This document shows positions 35,800-44,058 of a stretch of DNA of 64,000 nt, in pieces. A program made the position numbers and the translations under genes. The notes beneath the pieces were generated by a model. That model worked only from the letters and a program-made list of their open reading frames with translations. It had not been told where the DNA came from and made no database searches. The stretch comes from Mucilaginibacter sp. (GTDB lineage Bacteria; Bacteroidota; Bacteroidia; Sphingobacteriales; Sphingobacteriaceae), in NCBI RefSeq assembly GCF_028288225.1, contig NZ_JAQBOC010000076.1:186001-250000 (forward strand). The letters are read 5' to 3'. Every line of letters starts with the position of its first letter. Positions within the stretch are counted from its first letter, which is position 1.

Positions 35800-36300
35800 A
35801 TGAGAAAATTATACTTTAAAGTTTTTACTTCACTACTTATAATTGCCGGCTTAACCGGTTGTAAGCTCGATCCACCAATTTATCCTGCCAATAGCACTAC
35901 TACGCAAACGGGTACTCCCGGCGAAATACTTGTCAAAAATGGCAGTACAATTACTTACAACGTTAATGGCAGTGTAACTACACTTACCATGATTGCTTTC
36001 CAGGTTATGGCAGCTGATGCCTCAACCCTACCTGATGGAAACACTCAAATAATGGGTGGAACAACACCCGAAGGTGGCTTTTCACTTTCGTTTAGCAACA
36101 ATAAAGCCGGCACTTACAATATTGATGTCCTGTACTTAAACAGCATGCTGGGTGATAACGGAAAGGTAACCGTAACACAATTGAATACTACAGACGGTTT
36201 TCATGGCACTATTAAAGGCACTTTTACTACAGATCTGTTCAATATTTCAACCGGCGAAACAATACCCGGTGTTACAGGTACATTTAACATTACTTTGTAA
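35800..36300 (+). CDS. Lipoprotein of unknown function
   Basis: 166 residues with lipoprotein signal peptide and lipobox LTGC at about residue 21 (FTSLLIIAGLTGCKLDP). The mature part is a beta-rich, Thr/Gly/Asn-rich domain of about 120 residues (NGSTITYNVNGSVTTL, FHGTIKGTFTTDLF). It is probably attached to the outer membrane or inner leaflet. No family recognised. It stands alone between the DsbA-like and MFS genes. Confidence 0.8.
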   Translation: MRKLYFKVFTSLLIIAGLTGCKLDPPIYPANSTTTQTGTPGEILVKNGSTITYNVNGSVTTLTMIAFQVMAADASTLPDGNTQIMGGTTPEGGFSLSFSNNKAGTYNIDVLYLNSMLGDNGKVTVTQLNTTDGFHGTIKGTFTTDLFNISTGETIPGVTGTFNITL

Positions 36301-36394
36301 TAAGAATTGGAGCCGGGTTAGCTTTAGTCACTGTGAGTATTTGATGCTATAATAAAGGGATGGTTTTATTTTTTTTGTAAAAATTAAAACTATC

Positions 36395-36426
36395 TTTTCA
36401 ACTTTGCTGAAAATCAGATACATTTG
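36395..36426 (+). promoter_or_regulatory. Candidate promoter of MFS transporter
   Basis: TACATTTG at 36419-36426 matches TAnnTTTG. The 20-base-spaced -33 region TTTT (36395-36398) is weak. It lies 40 bases before the ATG at 36467. Confidence 0.5.
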
Positions 36427-36466
36427 CATAAAATGTAAAGTGTAAAACATACACTAACATAGTGCA

Positions 36467-37645
36467 ATGGCAGATACAATTACAGCAATACAACCATCCA
36501 TTACCAGAAAAACGCTCCGCATTGCGGTAGGCGTTTTATTTTTTATGGCCGGGTTGTGTTTTTCAAGCTGGGCATCGCGGATAGCTACTATTCAGCAAAC
36601 CATGGGCTTAACTGATGCTGCCCTTGGTGCTGTACTCTTTTCACTTCCGGTTGGTTTAATGTTATCATTGCCTTTTTCGGGCTGGGTTATTACTAAAATA
36701 GGAAGCAAAAAATTACTGCTTGCTGCCATATTGGTTTATGGTATTTGTTTAATAAGCCTTGGCCTGGCACAAAATACGTTTCAATTGATCATCTGCCTGG
36801 TTTGCTTTGGTTTTTCAAGTAATGCAGTTAATATTTCTGTTAATACACAGGCAGTTGCCGCTGAGGGCATGTATGATAAGCCAATTATGGCATCGTTCCA
36901 TGGCTTGTGGAGCCTGGCCGGGTTTACCGGGGCTGGCATAGGCACTGTGATGATAGCCAACAGGATTGATCCTTTTCATCACTTTATCTTAGTGCTTGTT
37001 ATTCTTGCTATTGGCGTTGCAGCAGCCTCTAGGTATTTGTATGATGATGCCGGTGCACCTAAAAACAAAGGTGCGGTTTCAATTTCTCTTCGCGAAAAAT
37101 TCAGATTGATGGTTCCGCTATTAACATTGGGCAGCATCGCCTTTTGTTCTATGATCTGTGAAGGCGCTATGTTCGACTGGAGCGTTGTTTACTTTAAAAA
37201 AGTGGTGGCTGTACCTATTGCTTTACAGGGCGCTGGCTTTACTGCATTTATGCTTACAATGGCTAGCGGCAGATTTATTGCCGACTGGTTTGCCCATCGT
37301 TTCGGCTTAAAACGCACATTGCAGGTTAGCGGCTCGTTAACTGCATCAGGCTTGCTGGTGGCAATTATCTTTCCTTATTTTTATACCGCAATGGCGGGTT
37401 TTCTGCTGGTTGGCGCAGGGGTATCATCAGTTGTGCCTATGGTTTATAGTGCTGCAGGGCGATCAAAAACCATGTCCGCGGGTGTGGCACTGGCAGCGGT
37501 TTCTACAATAGGCTTTATAGGCTTCCTGGTTGGTCCGCCGGTTATAGGTTTTATCGCAGGCCTGGCTACTTTAAGGGCATCATTTGCGTTTATAGCAGTT
37601 ATGGGGATCAGCGTAGTGGTGTTATCAACGCGCGCGCGGTTATGA
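36467..37645 (+). CDS. Major facilitator superfamily transporter (YbjJ-like)
   Basis: 392 residues with about 12 membrane spans in two halves. FMAGLCFSSWASRIATIQQ at the first span and the loop GWVITKIGSKKLLLAA between spans 2 and 3 (variant of the MFS A-motif) are typical of the YbjJ/fucose-permease-like branch. NISVNTQAVAAEGMYDKPIMASFHGLWSLAG is another family block. Inner-membrane secondary carrier; substrate not predictable, possibly sugar or export. No operon partners. Confidence 0.88.
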   Translation: MADTITAIQPSITRKTLRIAVGVLFFMAGLCFSSWASRIATIQQTMGLTDAALGAVLFSLPVGLMLSLPFSGWVITKIGSKKLLLAAILVYGICLISLGLAQNTFQLIICLVCFGFSSNAVNISVNTQAVAAEGMYDKPIMASFHGLWSLAGFTGAGIGTVMIANRIDPFHHFILVLVILAIGVAAASRYLYDDAGAPKNKGAVSISLREKFRLMVPLLTLGSIAFCSMICEGAMFDWSVVYFKKVVAVPIALQGAGFTAFMLTMASGRFIADWFAHRFGLKRTLQVSGSLTASGLLVAIIFPYFYTAMAGFLLVGAGVSSVVPMVYSAAGRSKTMSAGVALAAVSTIGFIGFLVGPPVIGFIAGLATLRASFAFIAVMGISVVVLSTRARL

Positions 37646-37737
37646 TTATTTTAGGATTGCACTGATTTCAGGAGGATTACACCGATTCTTTTACTTATTG
37701 CCTTATCTTTTTTGACTTTTCCGACTTTCGGACTTCC

Positions 37738-38007
37738 TTACTCCTCATCCAAATCTTCCTCATTGGGATTTAGCATGTATTCAAAATTTTCATGGCCATT
37801 ATGAAAAATGAATTTAAGGCGTTCTTTAGGTACATCTATATCTAATGACATAGCGCCGAGCGTTGCCGGCAAGTTATCCCGTATTAATTTCAGATCGGTT
37901 ACGTGTGGCATCTCAATGTAAATATCTTCCTCCAATGGTTCAATTTTCCAATTAGGGATATGGGCGCTTTTTAAAACTTCGATCCACTTTTGCTGGTATG
38001 GGTTCAT
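37738..38007 (-). CDS. Small cytoplasmic protein of unknown function
   Basis: 89 residues, acidic (C-terminus NPNEEDLDEE), no signal or membrane segment. Mixed alpha/beta composition (WIEVLKSAHIPNWKIEPL, LKLIRDNLPATLGAMSLDI, KERLKFIFHNG). I do not recognise it. It uses the same codon style as neighbours and has a plausible ATG, so it is likely real. It is upstream of, and co-directional with, the antiporter gene, but a 100-base gap includes a tandem repeat. Confidence 0.65.
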   Translation of the reverse strand: MNPYQQKWIEVLKSAHIPNWKIEPLEEDIYIEMPHVTDLKLIRDNLPATLGAMSLDIDVPKERLKFIFHNGHENFEYMLNPNEEDLDEE

Positions 38008-38110
38008 AATAGTAGTTGTTTATGTGATACACCTATAAAAGCGATAAGAAGAATAATAGTTTTTAACCGCTGATTTTTTTGATTACGCTGACTCACTTAA
38101 CATAATGTTA

Positions 38111-38145
38111 CTTCAGACTTCAGACTTCAGACTTCAGACTTCAGA
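38111..38145. repeat. Heptanucleotide tandem repeat at antiporter 3' end
   Basis: Five exact copies of CTTCAGA. The antiporter stop codon (38134-38136) and its last three codons lie inside the array. The other repeat units are downstream of the stop. Confidence 0.95.
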
Positions 38146-39369
38146 CTTTTTCGCCAACGGCCCAATGGTAAGGCCCTGAACTATTATAGAGAACACAACG
38201 ATAATGTAGGTTATCAAAACAAATTCATCCCTATGCATAGCTTCAGGGATGGAAAGCGCCATGGCAACCGAAAGACCGCCCCTTAGCCCGCCCCAGGTTA
38301 GCATCAGTATGGCGTTATTTTCAAATTTCATCCAGATCTTTAAAAACGTAACGGGGATTGCTACGCATAGCAGGCGTGCCAGTAATACCACAACTATCAT
38401 TATCCCGCCAATTATCATAATGGTTGGGTTAACCTTAATCACCAGCATTTCCAAACCTATCAGCAGAAAAAGAATAGCATTAAAGATCTCATCAGTAAGG
38501 TCCCAGAACTTACTTAGGTAATCGCGGGAGATCTCAGACAAGCCTTCCTTTTTGCCTTTGGTACCCATTATTATGCCGGCTATAATAATGGCCAGCGGGC
38601 CGGATAAATGAAAATGATCCGCAACAGAATAACCGCACATAACAACTGTTAAGGTTATTAAAACCTCAACACGGTAATTATCAATAGATTTGATCAGAAA
38701 ATGTCCCAGGTATCCCAACATAGCCCCAAATAAGATCCCGCCCCCGGCTTCCTTTAAAAACAGCACAGCAGTGCCGCCAATTGAAAACTTATCGGTACCG
38801 TTTACAGCCACTTCAAAAATCGTCAGGAAAACAACTACGCCTACCCCATCGTTAAAAAGCGATTCGCCGGCAATTTTCATTTCCAGGGTTTTGGGGATAC
38901 CTGCCTGTTTCAGTATCCCCATAACAGCAATTGGATCTGTTGGCGAGATAAGCGCTCCAAAAAGCAGGCAATAAATGTATGGCATTTGCAGTCCGAAAAG
39001 CATAAACAGGTAGTAAGCCATTATGCTTACCAAAAAGGTAGAAATAAATGTACCCGCCGTAGCCATCAACATTACTGGCCAAAACTCCTTTTTAAGCTTG
39101 TTGGCGTCAATGTGCAATGCGCCGGCGAATAACAAAAAGCTCAGCATTATTTTCATCAGTACCTGTTCAAAGTTGATATTTGAAACCAACAGTAAAGCTT
39201 TTGATGAAATGCCCGGGATTAAATTACCAAGGATAACGATCAGGATTGATGACAGCAACGCGATTACCATTATACCGATGGTTGGCGGCCATTTTATCCA
39301 GCGGTCATTCATATAGGCAAAAACTGCCGTTAAAAATATGAGGATGGATATAATGTGATAAACTGCCAT
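38134..39369 (-). CDS. Cation:proton antiporter (CPA1, NhaP-type)
   Basis: 411 residues with about 12 membrane spans. Conserved ion-site motifs are PTDPIAVMGILK and GESLFNDGVGVVVFLTIFE, matching the TD and ND motifs of CPA1 antiporters; the later span WGGLRGGLSVAMALSIP is also typical. Inner-membrane Na+(or K+)/H+ exchange for pH and salt balance. It lacks a C-terminal cytoplasmic domain. The final residues KKSEV are encoded by a heptanucleotide repeat. Confidence 0.93.
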   Translation of the reverse strand: MAVYHIISILIFLTAVFAYMNDRWIKWPPTIGIMVIALLSSILIVILGNLIPGISSKALLLVSNINFEQVLMKIMLSFLLFAGALHIDANKLKKEFWPVMLMATAGTFISTFLVSIMAYYLFMLFGLQMPYIYCLLFGALISPTDPIAVMGILKQAGIPKTLEMKIAGESLFNDGVGVVVFLTIFEVAVNGTDKFSIGGTAVLFLKEAGGGILFGAMLGYLGHFLIKSIDNYRVEVLITLTVVMCGYSVADHFHLSGPLAIIIAGIIMGTKGKKEGLSEISRDYLSKFWDLTDEIFNAILFLLIGLEMLVIKVNPTIMIIGGIMIVVVLLARLLCVAIPVTFLKIWMKFENNAILMLTWGGLRGGLSVAMALSIPEAMHRDEFVLITYIIVVFSIIVQGLTIGPLAKKSEV

Positions 39370-39519
39370 TTAGGAACGAAAATACTGAATATTGTTCATT
39401 GGTTCACTGGTGTAATTAGTTCAGTTGTGGTTTGGTCATTATTTCTGTTCCATACCTTTCGCCTTTTGCCTTTCAGCTTTCACCTAAAATCACCATCTTG
39501 CATTTTATAAACCGATACT

Positions 39520-41061
39520 GTGGATAATAAGATTAAGCTATTAAGTAAAAAACGCGAAGAGGCCCTTTTAGGCGGCGGACAGGCGCGGATTGAGAGTCAG
39601 CATAAAAAGGGAAAACTTACTGCGCGTGAGCGTTTGCATTTTTTGATGGATGAAGGATCTTTTCAGGAGATAGGCATGTTTGTATCTCACCGCTCAACCG
39701 ATTTTGGGATGGAAAAGGAAAAGTATCCGGGTGATGGTGTAATAACAGGCTACGGTACGGTGAACGGCAGGCTGGTATATGTTTTCTCGCAGGATTTCAC
39801 CGTTTTTGGTGGATCACTTTCAGAAACCCATGCGGAAAAGATCTGTAAAGTAATGGACCTTGCCATGAAGAACGGCGCACCATTTGTCGGGCTGAATGAC
39901 TCGGGCGGAGCACGCATCCAGGAAGGCGTGGTATCATTAGGCGGCTATGCCGATATATTTTATCGTAATACTATGGCATCAGGCGTTATACCGCAAATTT
40001 CGGCTATCCTGGGCCCTTGTGCAGGTGGCGCTGTTTACTCCCCTGCAATAACAGATTTTATATTAATGGTTGAAAATACAAGCTATATGTTTGTTACCGG
40101 GCCAAACGTGGTAAAAACCGTCACGCATGAAGTGGTAACATCTGAAGAGCTGGGCGGGGCAACTACACATGCCACTAAATCGGGTGTTACGCATTTTGCC
40201 TGCGCCAATGAGATTGAGGCCATTCAAAATGTAAAGAAGCTCTTGAGCTATATGCCCCAAAATTGTGAGGATACTGCACCAGCCCTCCCCTATGAAATAA
40301 AAAATGAACTACGGGAAGAGCTTAACACTATAATGCCCGAAAACGCATCGCAGCCTTATGATATAAGGGATGTGATAGACCATGTTATTGACGTGGGATC
40401 ATTTTTAGAGGTACATAAGGATTTTGCAGAAAATATTGTTGTGGGTTTTGCCCGGCTGGCTGGCCGCAGCATTGGGATAGTGGCTAACCAGCCTGCATTT
40501 TTGGCGGGTGTGCTTGACATCAACTCATCAACCAAGGGCGCCAGGTTTGTGCGCTTTTGCGATAGCTTTAATATCCCGCTGCTGGTTTTTGAAGATGTAC
40601 CGGGCTTTTTGCCGGGCACCGACCAGGAATGGAACGCTATCATCACTAACGGCGCCAAATTGCTTTATTCATTTTGCGAAGCTACCGTCCCCCGTATTAC
40701 CGTAATAACCCGTAAAGCCTATGGTGGCGCTTATGATGTAATGAACTCCAAACACATCGGTGCCGATATGAACTATGCCTGGCCTACTGCTGAAATTGCC
40801 GTAATGGGTGCAAAGGGCGCTGCTGAAATTATTTTTAAGCGGGAGATCACCTCTGCCAAAGATACGGAAGCCAAATGGAAGGAAAAGGAGCTGCAATATT
40901 CAGAGATTTTTGCCAACCCCTACCGTGCTGCCGAACGCGGATTTATTGATGAAGTAATTGAGCCTGCAGAAACCAGGATAAAACTGATCCATGCCTTTAA
41001 AATGCTGGAAAATAAAGTAGTGAATAACCCGAGGAAGAAGCATGGAAATATTCCGCTGTAA
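39520..41061 (+). CDS. Acyl-CoA carboxylase beta subunit (carboxyltransferase)
   Basis: 513 residues, the usual length. It transfers carboxyl from biotin to acyl-CoA, probably propionyl-CoA. Signature segments are KLTARERLHFLMDEGSFQE, the oxyanion loops GPCAGGAVYSPA and AYGGAYDVMNSKHIGAD, and VFEDVPGFLPGTDQEW. GTG 39520 is the start. No biotin-carrier or biotin-carboxylase gene is beside it, so the partner subunits are elsewhere. Cytoplasmic; could function in methylmalonyl-CoA or branched-chain acyl metabolism. Confidence 0.93.
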   Translation: MDNKIKLLSKKREEALLGGGQARIESQHKKGKLTARERLHFLMDEGSFQEIGMFVSHRSTDFGMEKEKYPGDGVITGYGTVNGRLVYVFSQDFTVFGGSLSETHAEKICKVMDLAMKNGAPFVGLNDSGGARIQEGVVSLGGYADIFYRNTMASGVIPQISAILGPCAGGAVYSPAITDFILMVENTSYMFVTGPNVVKTVTHEVVTSEELGGATTHATKSGVTHFACANEIEAIQNVKKLLSYMPQNCEDTAPALPYEIKNELREELNTIMPENASQPYDIRDVIDHVIDVGSFLEVHKDFAENIVVGFARLAGRSIGIVANQPAFLAGVLDINSSTKGARFVRFCDSFNIPLLVFEDVPGFLPGTDQEWNAIITNGAKLLYSFCEATVPRITVITRKAYGGAYDVMNSKHIGADMNYAWPTAEIAVMGAKGAAEIIFKREITSAKDTEAKWKEKELQYSEIFANPYRAAERGFIDEVIEPAETRIKLIHAFKMLENKVVNNPRKKHGNIPL

Positions 41062-41162
41062 TTTCTGATGTCGGATGTGCGATTTCGGATATTTAGAATA
41101 TTTTATTTAAACTGAGTACTAATAAAAAAACAAAGCAGCTTAATTCAAATTGAATATCATAG

Positions 41163-41633
41163 ATGCAAATAAATAAATTCGAAATCGAACATCCGAAATC
41201 CGAAATCGAGCAAATAAGACCCGAACATACCTGGCAATTACGCAGGGATGTTTTGTATCCCGGTAAAATGAAGCACGAAATGGAGATGGAGGAAGATGTG
41301 GATGGGATGCATTTCGGCGCTTTTAAGGATAATAAGCTGGCCGGTGTGGTTTCGTTATTTCAAACCGGAACTTCTTTTCAATTCCGTAAGCTGGCAGTTG
41401 ATACAGCTATGCAAAAAGCTGGAATAGGCAGCAGTTTATTAGCATACATCACAAAACACGTTGAGGAAAATGCCGGCACCCGTATTTGGTGCAATGCCCG
41501 CACTGATGCCCTTGGTTTTTATCTAAAGCTTGGATTTGTTGAAACGGGTGATGTATTTTCCAAAAACGGGATAAATTATGTGATCATGGAAAAAATGATC
41601 ACTCCTCCTTTAACTCAGCAAGGATCGCGGTAG
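41163..41633 (+). CDS. GNAT family N-acetyltransferase with repeat-like N-terminus
   Basis: 156 residues. The GNAT core is RKLAVDTAMQKAGIGSSLLA (acetyl-CoA loop Q-K-A-G-I-G-S) and the C-terminal DALGFYLKLGFVETGDVF. The first ~15 residues (KFEIEHPKSEIEQ) are encoded by CGAAATCGA/CCGAAATC repeats that also occur downstream of nearby genes. Normal family members begin near IRPEHTWQLR, so the N-terminus may be repeat-derived. The 3' end overlaps the convergent lipoprotein gene by 35 bases. Confidence 0.8.
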   Translation: MQINKFEIEHPKSEIEQIRPEHTWQLRRDVLYPGKMKHEMEMEEDVDGMHFGAFKDNKLAGVVSLFQTGTSFQFRKLAVDTAMQKAGIGSSLLAYITKHVEENAGTRIWCNARTDALGFYLKLGFVETGDVFSKNGINYVIMEKMITPPLTQQGSR

Positions 41634-42504
41634 CAAATTCATTGTTATATTTATCTGATGATTGCTGCGCCAGGTCAATAGCGGCATCAATATCCCCTTC
41701 CGATTCATAAACCACGGCCAGGTTATAAGCCGCCTTACTTGCAATCTGCGGATTTTTGTCCTGTAAAAATGGCGCCAGCAGGCTATCAGCCTTATCAAAA
41801 TTACCTGTCTGGATCTCCTTTATCGCAGGCAGAAAAATAGCATCATTATAAAGCGGCCTGTTATGGGTTATGGTGTAGGGAAAATAATCCTGCAAGGCGT
41901 TTTCTGTGGCATGTTCTGCCGATGTTTTAATAGATTGTTTATTACCTTTTACTGTCGGGTGGATCAATAAAGTTGGTAAAAGCCCAAAATATGGCTGTTC
42001 GGATTGTGCATCAACAGCAGTACCATTTAAATTACGATGATAGATGCCGTTGCTTTCGTATAAAACAAAATTGACCGCGGTATTAGTGTTATAATAGGTG
42101 GTATAATTTGCAATATCAGATAAGCCGATATCCGCAGTAAAACTTTTTAAGGCCAGCAAATAATTTGCATGATATTTTGATGCGGTAAGCTTTACCGAAT
42201 CAGTGTTTACAGTAAACGCCACGGAATCAACCAGGTTGATCACCTTAACATGCGGCAGTGAGCTGAACTCCAATCCGGCAAATTTAATAGCAGCAACAGC
42301 TCCTGCCTTAATTACGTCAAGCTTTTTCTTATTGGTAATTTTTGCCTGGTTTATATCAAACTGATTGATCAGTATAATAATAGTTGAATCGGGCCTGAAA
42401 TTAAGCTTTGCCGTATAATCAACCGGGACGGCTACATACAGCGGCGCTGTGCAAGCACTAAAAAACAATAACAGGATAACGCAGGCGGATTTTAATAGTT
42501 TCAT
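41599..42504 (-). CDS. Lipoprotein with C-terminal TPR-like repeats (DUF6340-like)
   Basis: 301 residues with lipobox FSAC at residue 18 (VILLLFFSACTAP). The middle contains a beta-rich domain with NHRP-like NRPLYNDAIFLPAIKEIQTG. The C-terminal 70 residues are TPR-like (GNFDKADSLLAPFLQD, ASKAAYNLAVVYESEGDIDAAIDLAQQS). This resembles a Bacteroidota lipoprotein family I recall as DUF6340; function unknown. It is transcribed from upstream of a minus-strand hairpin (42554-42585). Confidence 0.8.
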   Translation of the reverse strand: MKLLKSACVILLLFFSACTAPLYVAVPVDYTAKLNFRPDSTIIILINQFDINQAKITNKKKLDVIKAGAVAAIKFAGLEFSSLPHVKVINLVDSVAFTVNTDSVKLTASKYHANYLLALKSFTADIGLSDIANYTTYYNTNTAVNFVLYESNGIYHRNLNGTAVDAQSEQPYFGLLPTLLIHPTVKGNKQSIKTSAEHATENALQDYFPYTITHNRPLYNDAIFLPAIKEIQTGNFDKADSLLAPFLQDKNPQIASKAAYNLAVVYESEGDIDAAIDLAQQSSDKYNNEFATAILAELKEE

Positions 42505-42553
42505 GTTATAGATAGGGCGGCCTAAAGTACCGTTTTAAAATGAAATCGGGATG

Positions 42554-42585
42554 AAAAAAAATCAGCCTGTTACTAGCAGGCTGAT
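42554..42585 (-). terminator. Intrinsic-terminator-like hairpin in lipoprotein leader
   Basis: Read on the minus strand, ATCAGCCTG (42585-42577) and CAGGCTGAT (42569-42561) form a 9-bp stem with a 7-base loop, followed by eight T. It lies about 50 bases before the lipoprotein ATG, not after a gene. It could be an attenuator or the end of a small RNA. Confidence 0.7.
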
Positions 42586-42997
42586 CTAACTAACTAAACT
42601 GATCTTATCTTAAAAAAATTTACTCGTCACAAAGGAACAGTTGTTATGTAAAACTAGTGTTAAGGCATTAATAAATGTTAGGCGTGTAATTAACACCATC
42701 TTATTACCCCTTGCGGACTCAGTCCGGGTACTTTTCGAAATTATTTTAAAAGGTCGCCTGTTAAATCAGTTTACAATTTTTTTACACAAGTTTACAATAA
42801 CCGGATCAAAATCTAAAAAGCGGGTTAGATCTGAAATATTAAAATTAATTTCACCGGAAATTATCCGTAAATAAATTATAAATACCTGTGGTAATGTTGT
42901 TTATGTAATTATTTGATAAATAATTTCAAGCTATTGCTGCAATTTGTTCAGCGAAAGTTTTTGCTGCTTTTCAAATCCCTTCTTTAAATTCCCGCAT
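42586..42997. other. Gene-free gap upstream of SGNH/MBOAT genes
   Basis: No convincing gene. A TTG-initiated 77-codon plus-strand frame (42641-42874) lacks protein-like features and is not accepted. A weak minus-strand TTCCTTTG near 42628-42635 could start the transcript ending at 42554-42585. The rest is AT-rich with no long repeat. Confidence 0.5.
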
Positions 42998-44047
42998 ATG
43001 AAAAGTGTTTTATTTGTAAAACAAGCCATTTTGACAACAGTTTTAGTTTTATTGGCTGTAGCTTCCTGGGAAATTTATCTCAGGCACAAAGGCGTTCCAA
43101 TTGATTTTGATGATAACGATGAGTTATGGGCGAGTAAACGGGCAATGGTGTACGAACCAGCTGATAAGGCAACCGTTTTCATCGGCTCTTCGCGCATAAA
43201 ATACGACCTGGATATCCCGACATGGGAAAAGATAACGGGTAAACATGCAATCCAGTTAGCCATGGTAGGTTCTTCGCCCAGACCATTTTTAGCTGACCTT
43301 GCCAATGATCCTAAGTTTAAAGGAAAGCTGATAATAGACGTAACGGAAGTGTTGTTTTTTAGCCAGTCGCCCTGGGTAGACTTATCACCAACAGGCGGCA
43401 TTGATTACTATAAAAACATTACGCCTGCCCGGCGCGCAAGCTTTGCTATCGACCGCGGGCTTGAATCGAGGCTTGCATTCCTGAATTATAATTTCTTTTC
43501 GATGAATGCATTGCTCGACCATTTGTACATACCAAATCGTAAGGGAGTGTATGCCGGGCTGGATTTTCCTTTGGGTTTTGGATCAACCATGTTTAACCGG
43601 CAAACCAAAATGACAGACCAGTTTTTGGCTGATACTAATTTACGGAACAAAGTAAGGGGGATTTGGGCCACTCTGCCAAAACTTGATCCAACACCACCGG
43701 TAAAGGGTAAGGCTTTGCTGGATATTATGCAATCTGTAAAAAACGATGTAGACAAGATCAGGGCCAGGGGCGGCGATGTTTTGTTTGTGCGGACGCCTTC
43801 GAGCGGGCCTTTTTTAATGGGCGAAAATATGGGCTATCCGCGTGCTGTTTACTATGATAAGTTGCTTGAATTTACACGGTGTAAGGGGATCCATTTTGCT
43901 GATTATCCTGCATTGAATCATTTTATCTGTCCTGAGTTTTCACACCTGGCACCTTCAGACGCGGTCTTATACACTAAAAACATGATCGATATACTTAAAA
44001 AGGACAAAAGTGGGATCTGTAACAATCATAAATTAATAACCTTTTAA
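42998..44047 (+). CDS. SGNH-fold membrane-anchored protein paired with MBOAT
   Basis: 349 residues from ATG 42998; an upstream in-frame TTG at 42944 adds a segment without RBS support. One N-terminal membrane span (FVKQAILTTVLVLLAVASWE). The SGNH block is VFIGSSRIKYDLD (catalytic Ser in GSSR), and FSHLAPSDA near the C-terminus supplies the catalytic His with nearby Asp. Such proteins accept or transfer acyl groups from an adjacent MBOAT. The MBOAT gene starts 12 bases later. Periplasmic active site. Confidence 0.75.
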   Translation: MKSVLFVKQAILTTVLVLLAVASWEIYLRHKGVPIDFDDNDELWASKRAMVYEPADKATVFIGSSRIKYDLDIPTWEKITGKHAIQLAMVGSSPRPFLADLANDPKFKGKLIIDVTEVLFFSQSPWVDLSPTGGIDYYKNITPARRASFAIDRGLESRLAFLNYNFFSMNALLDHLYIPNRKGVYAGLDFPLGFGSTMFNRQTKMTDQFLADTNLRNKVRGIWATLPKLDPTPPVKGKALLDIMQSVKNDVDKIRARGGDVLFVRTPSSGPFLMGENMGYPRAVYYDKLLEFTRCKGIHFADYPALNHFICPEFSHLAPSDAVLYTKNMIDILKKDKSGICNNHKLITF

Positions 44048-44058
44048 CTTATTATACC

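Noticed and set aside
38111..38145. Phase variation of the antiporter by heptamer slippage
   Set aside because: The stop codon lies at the coding-side end of the array, so most copy changes fall after it and would not alter the protein.
42641..42874. 77-codon plus-strand frame
   Set aside because: TTG start, no ribosome-binding signal, no recognisable protein features, and it lies in an AT-rich gap.
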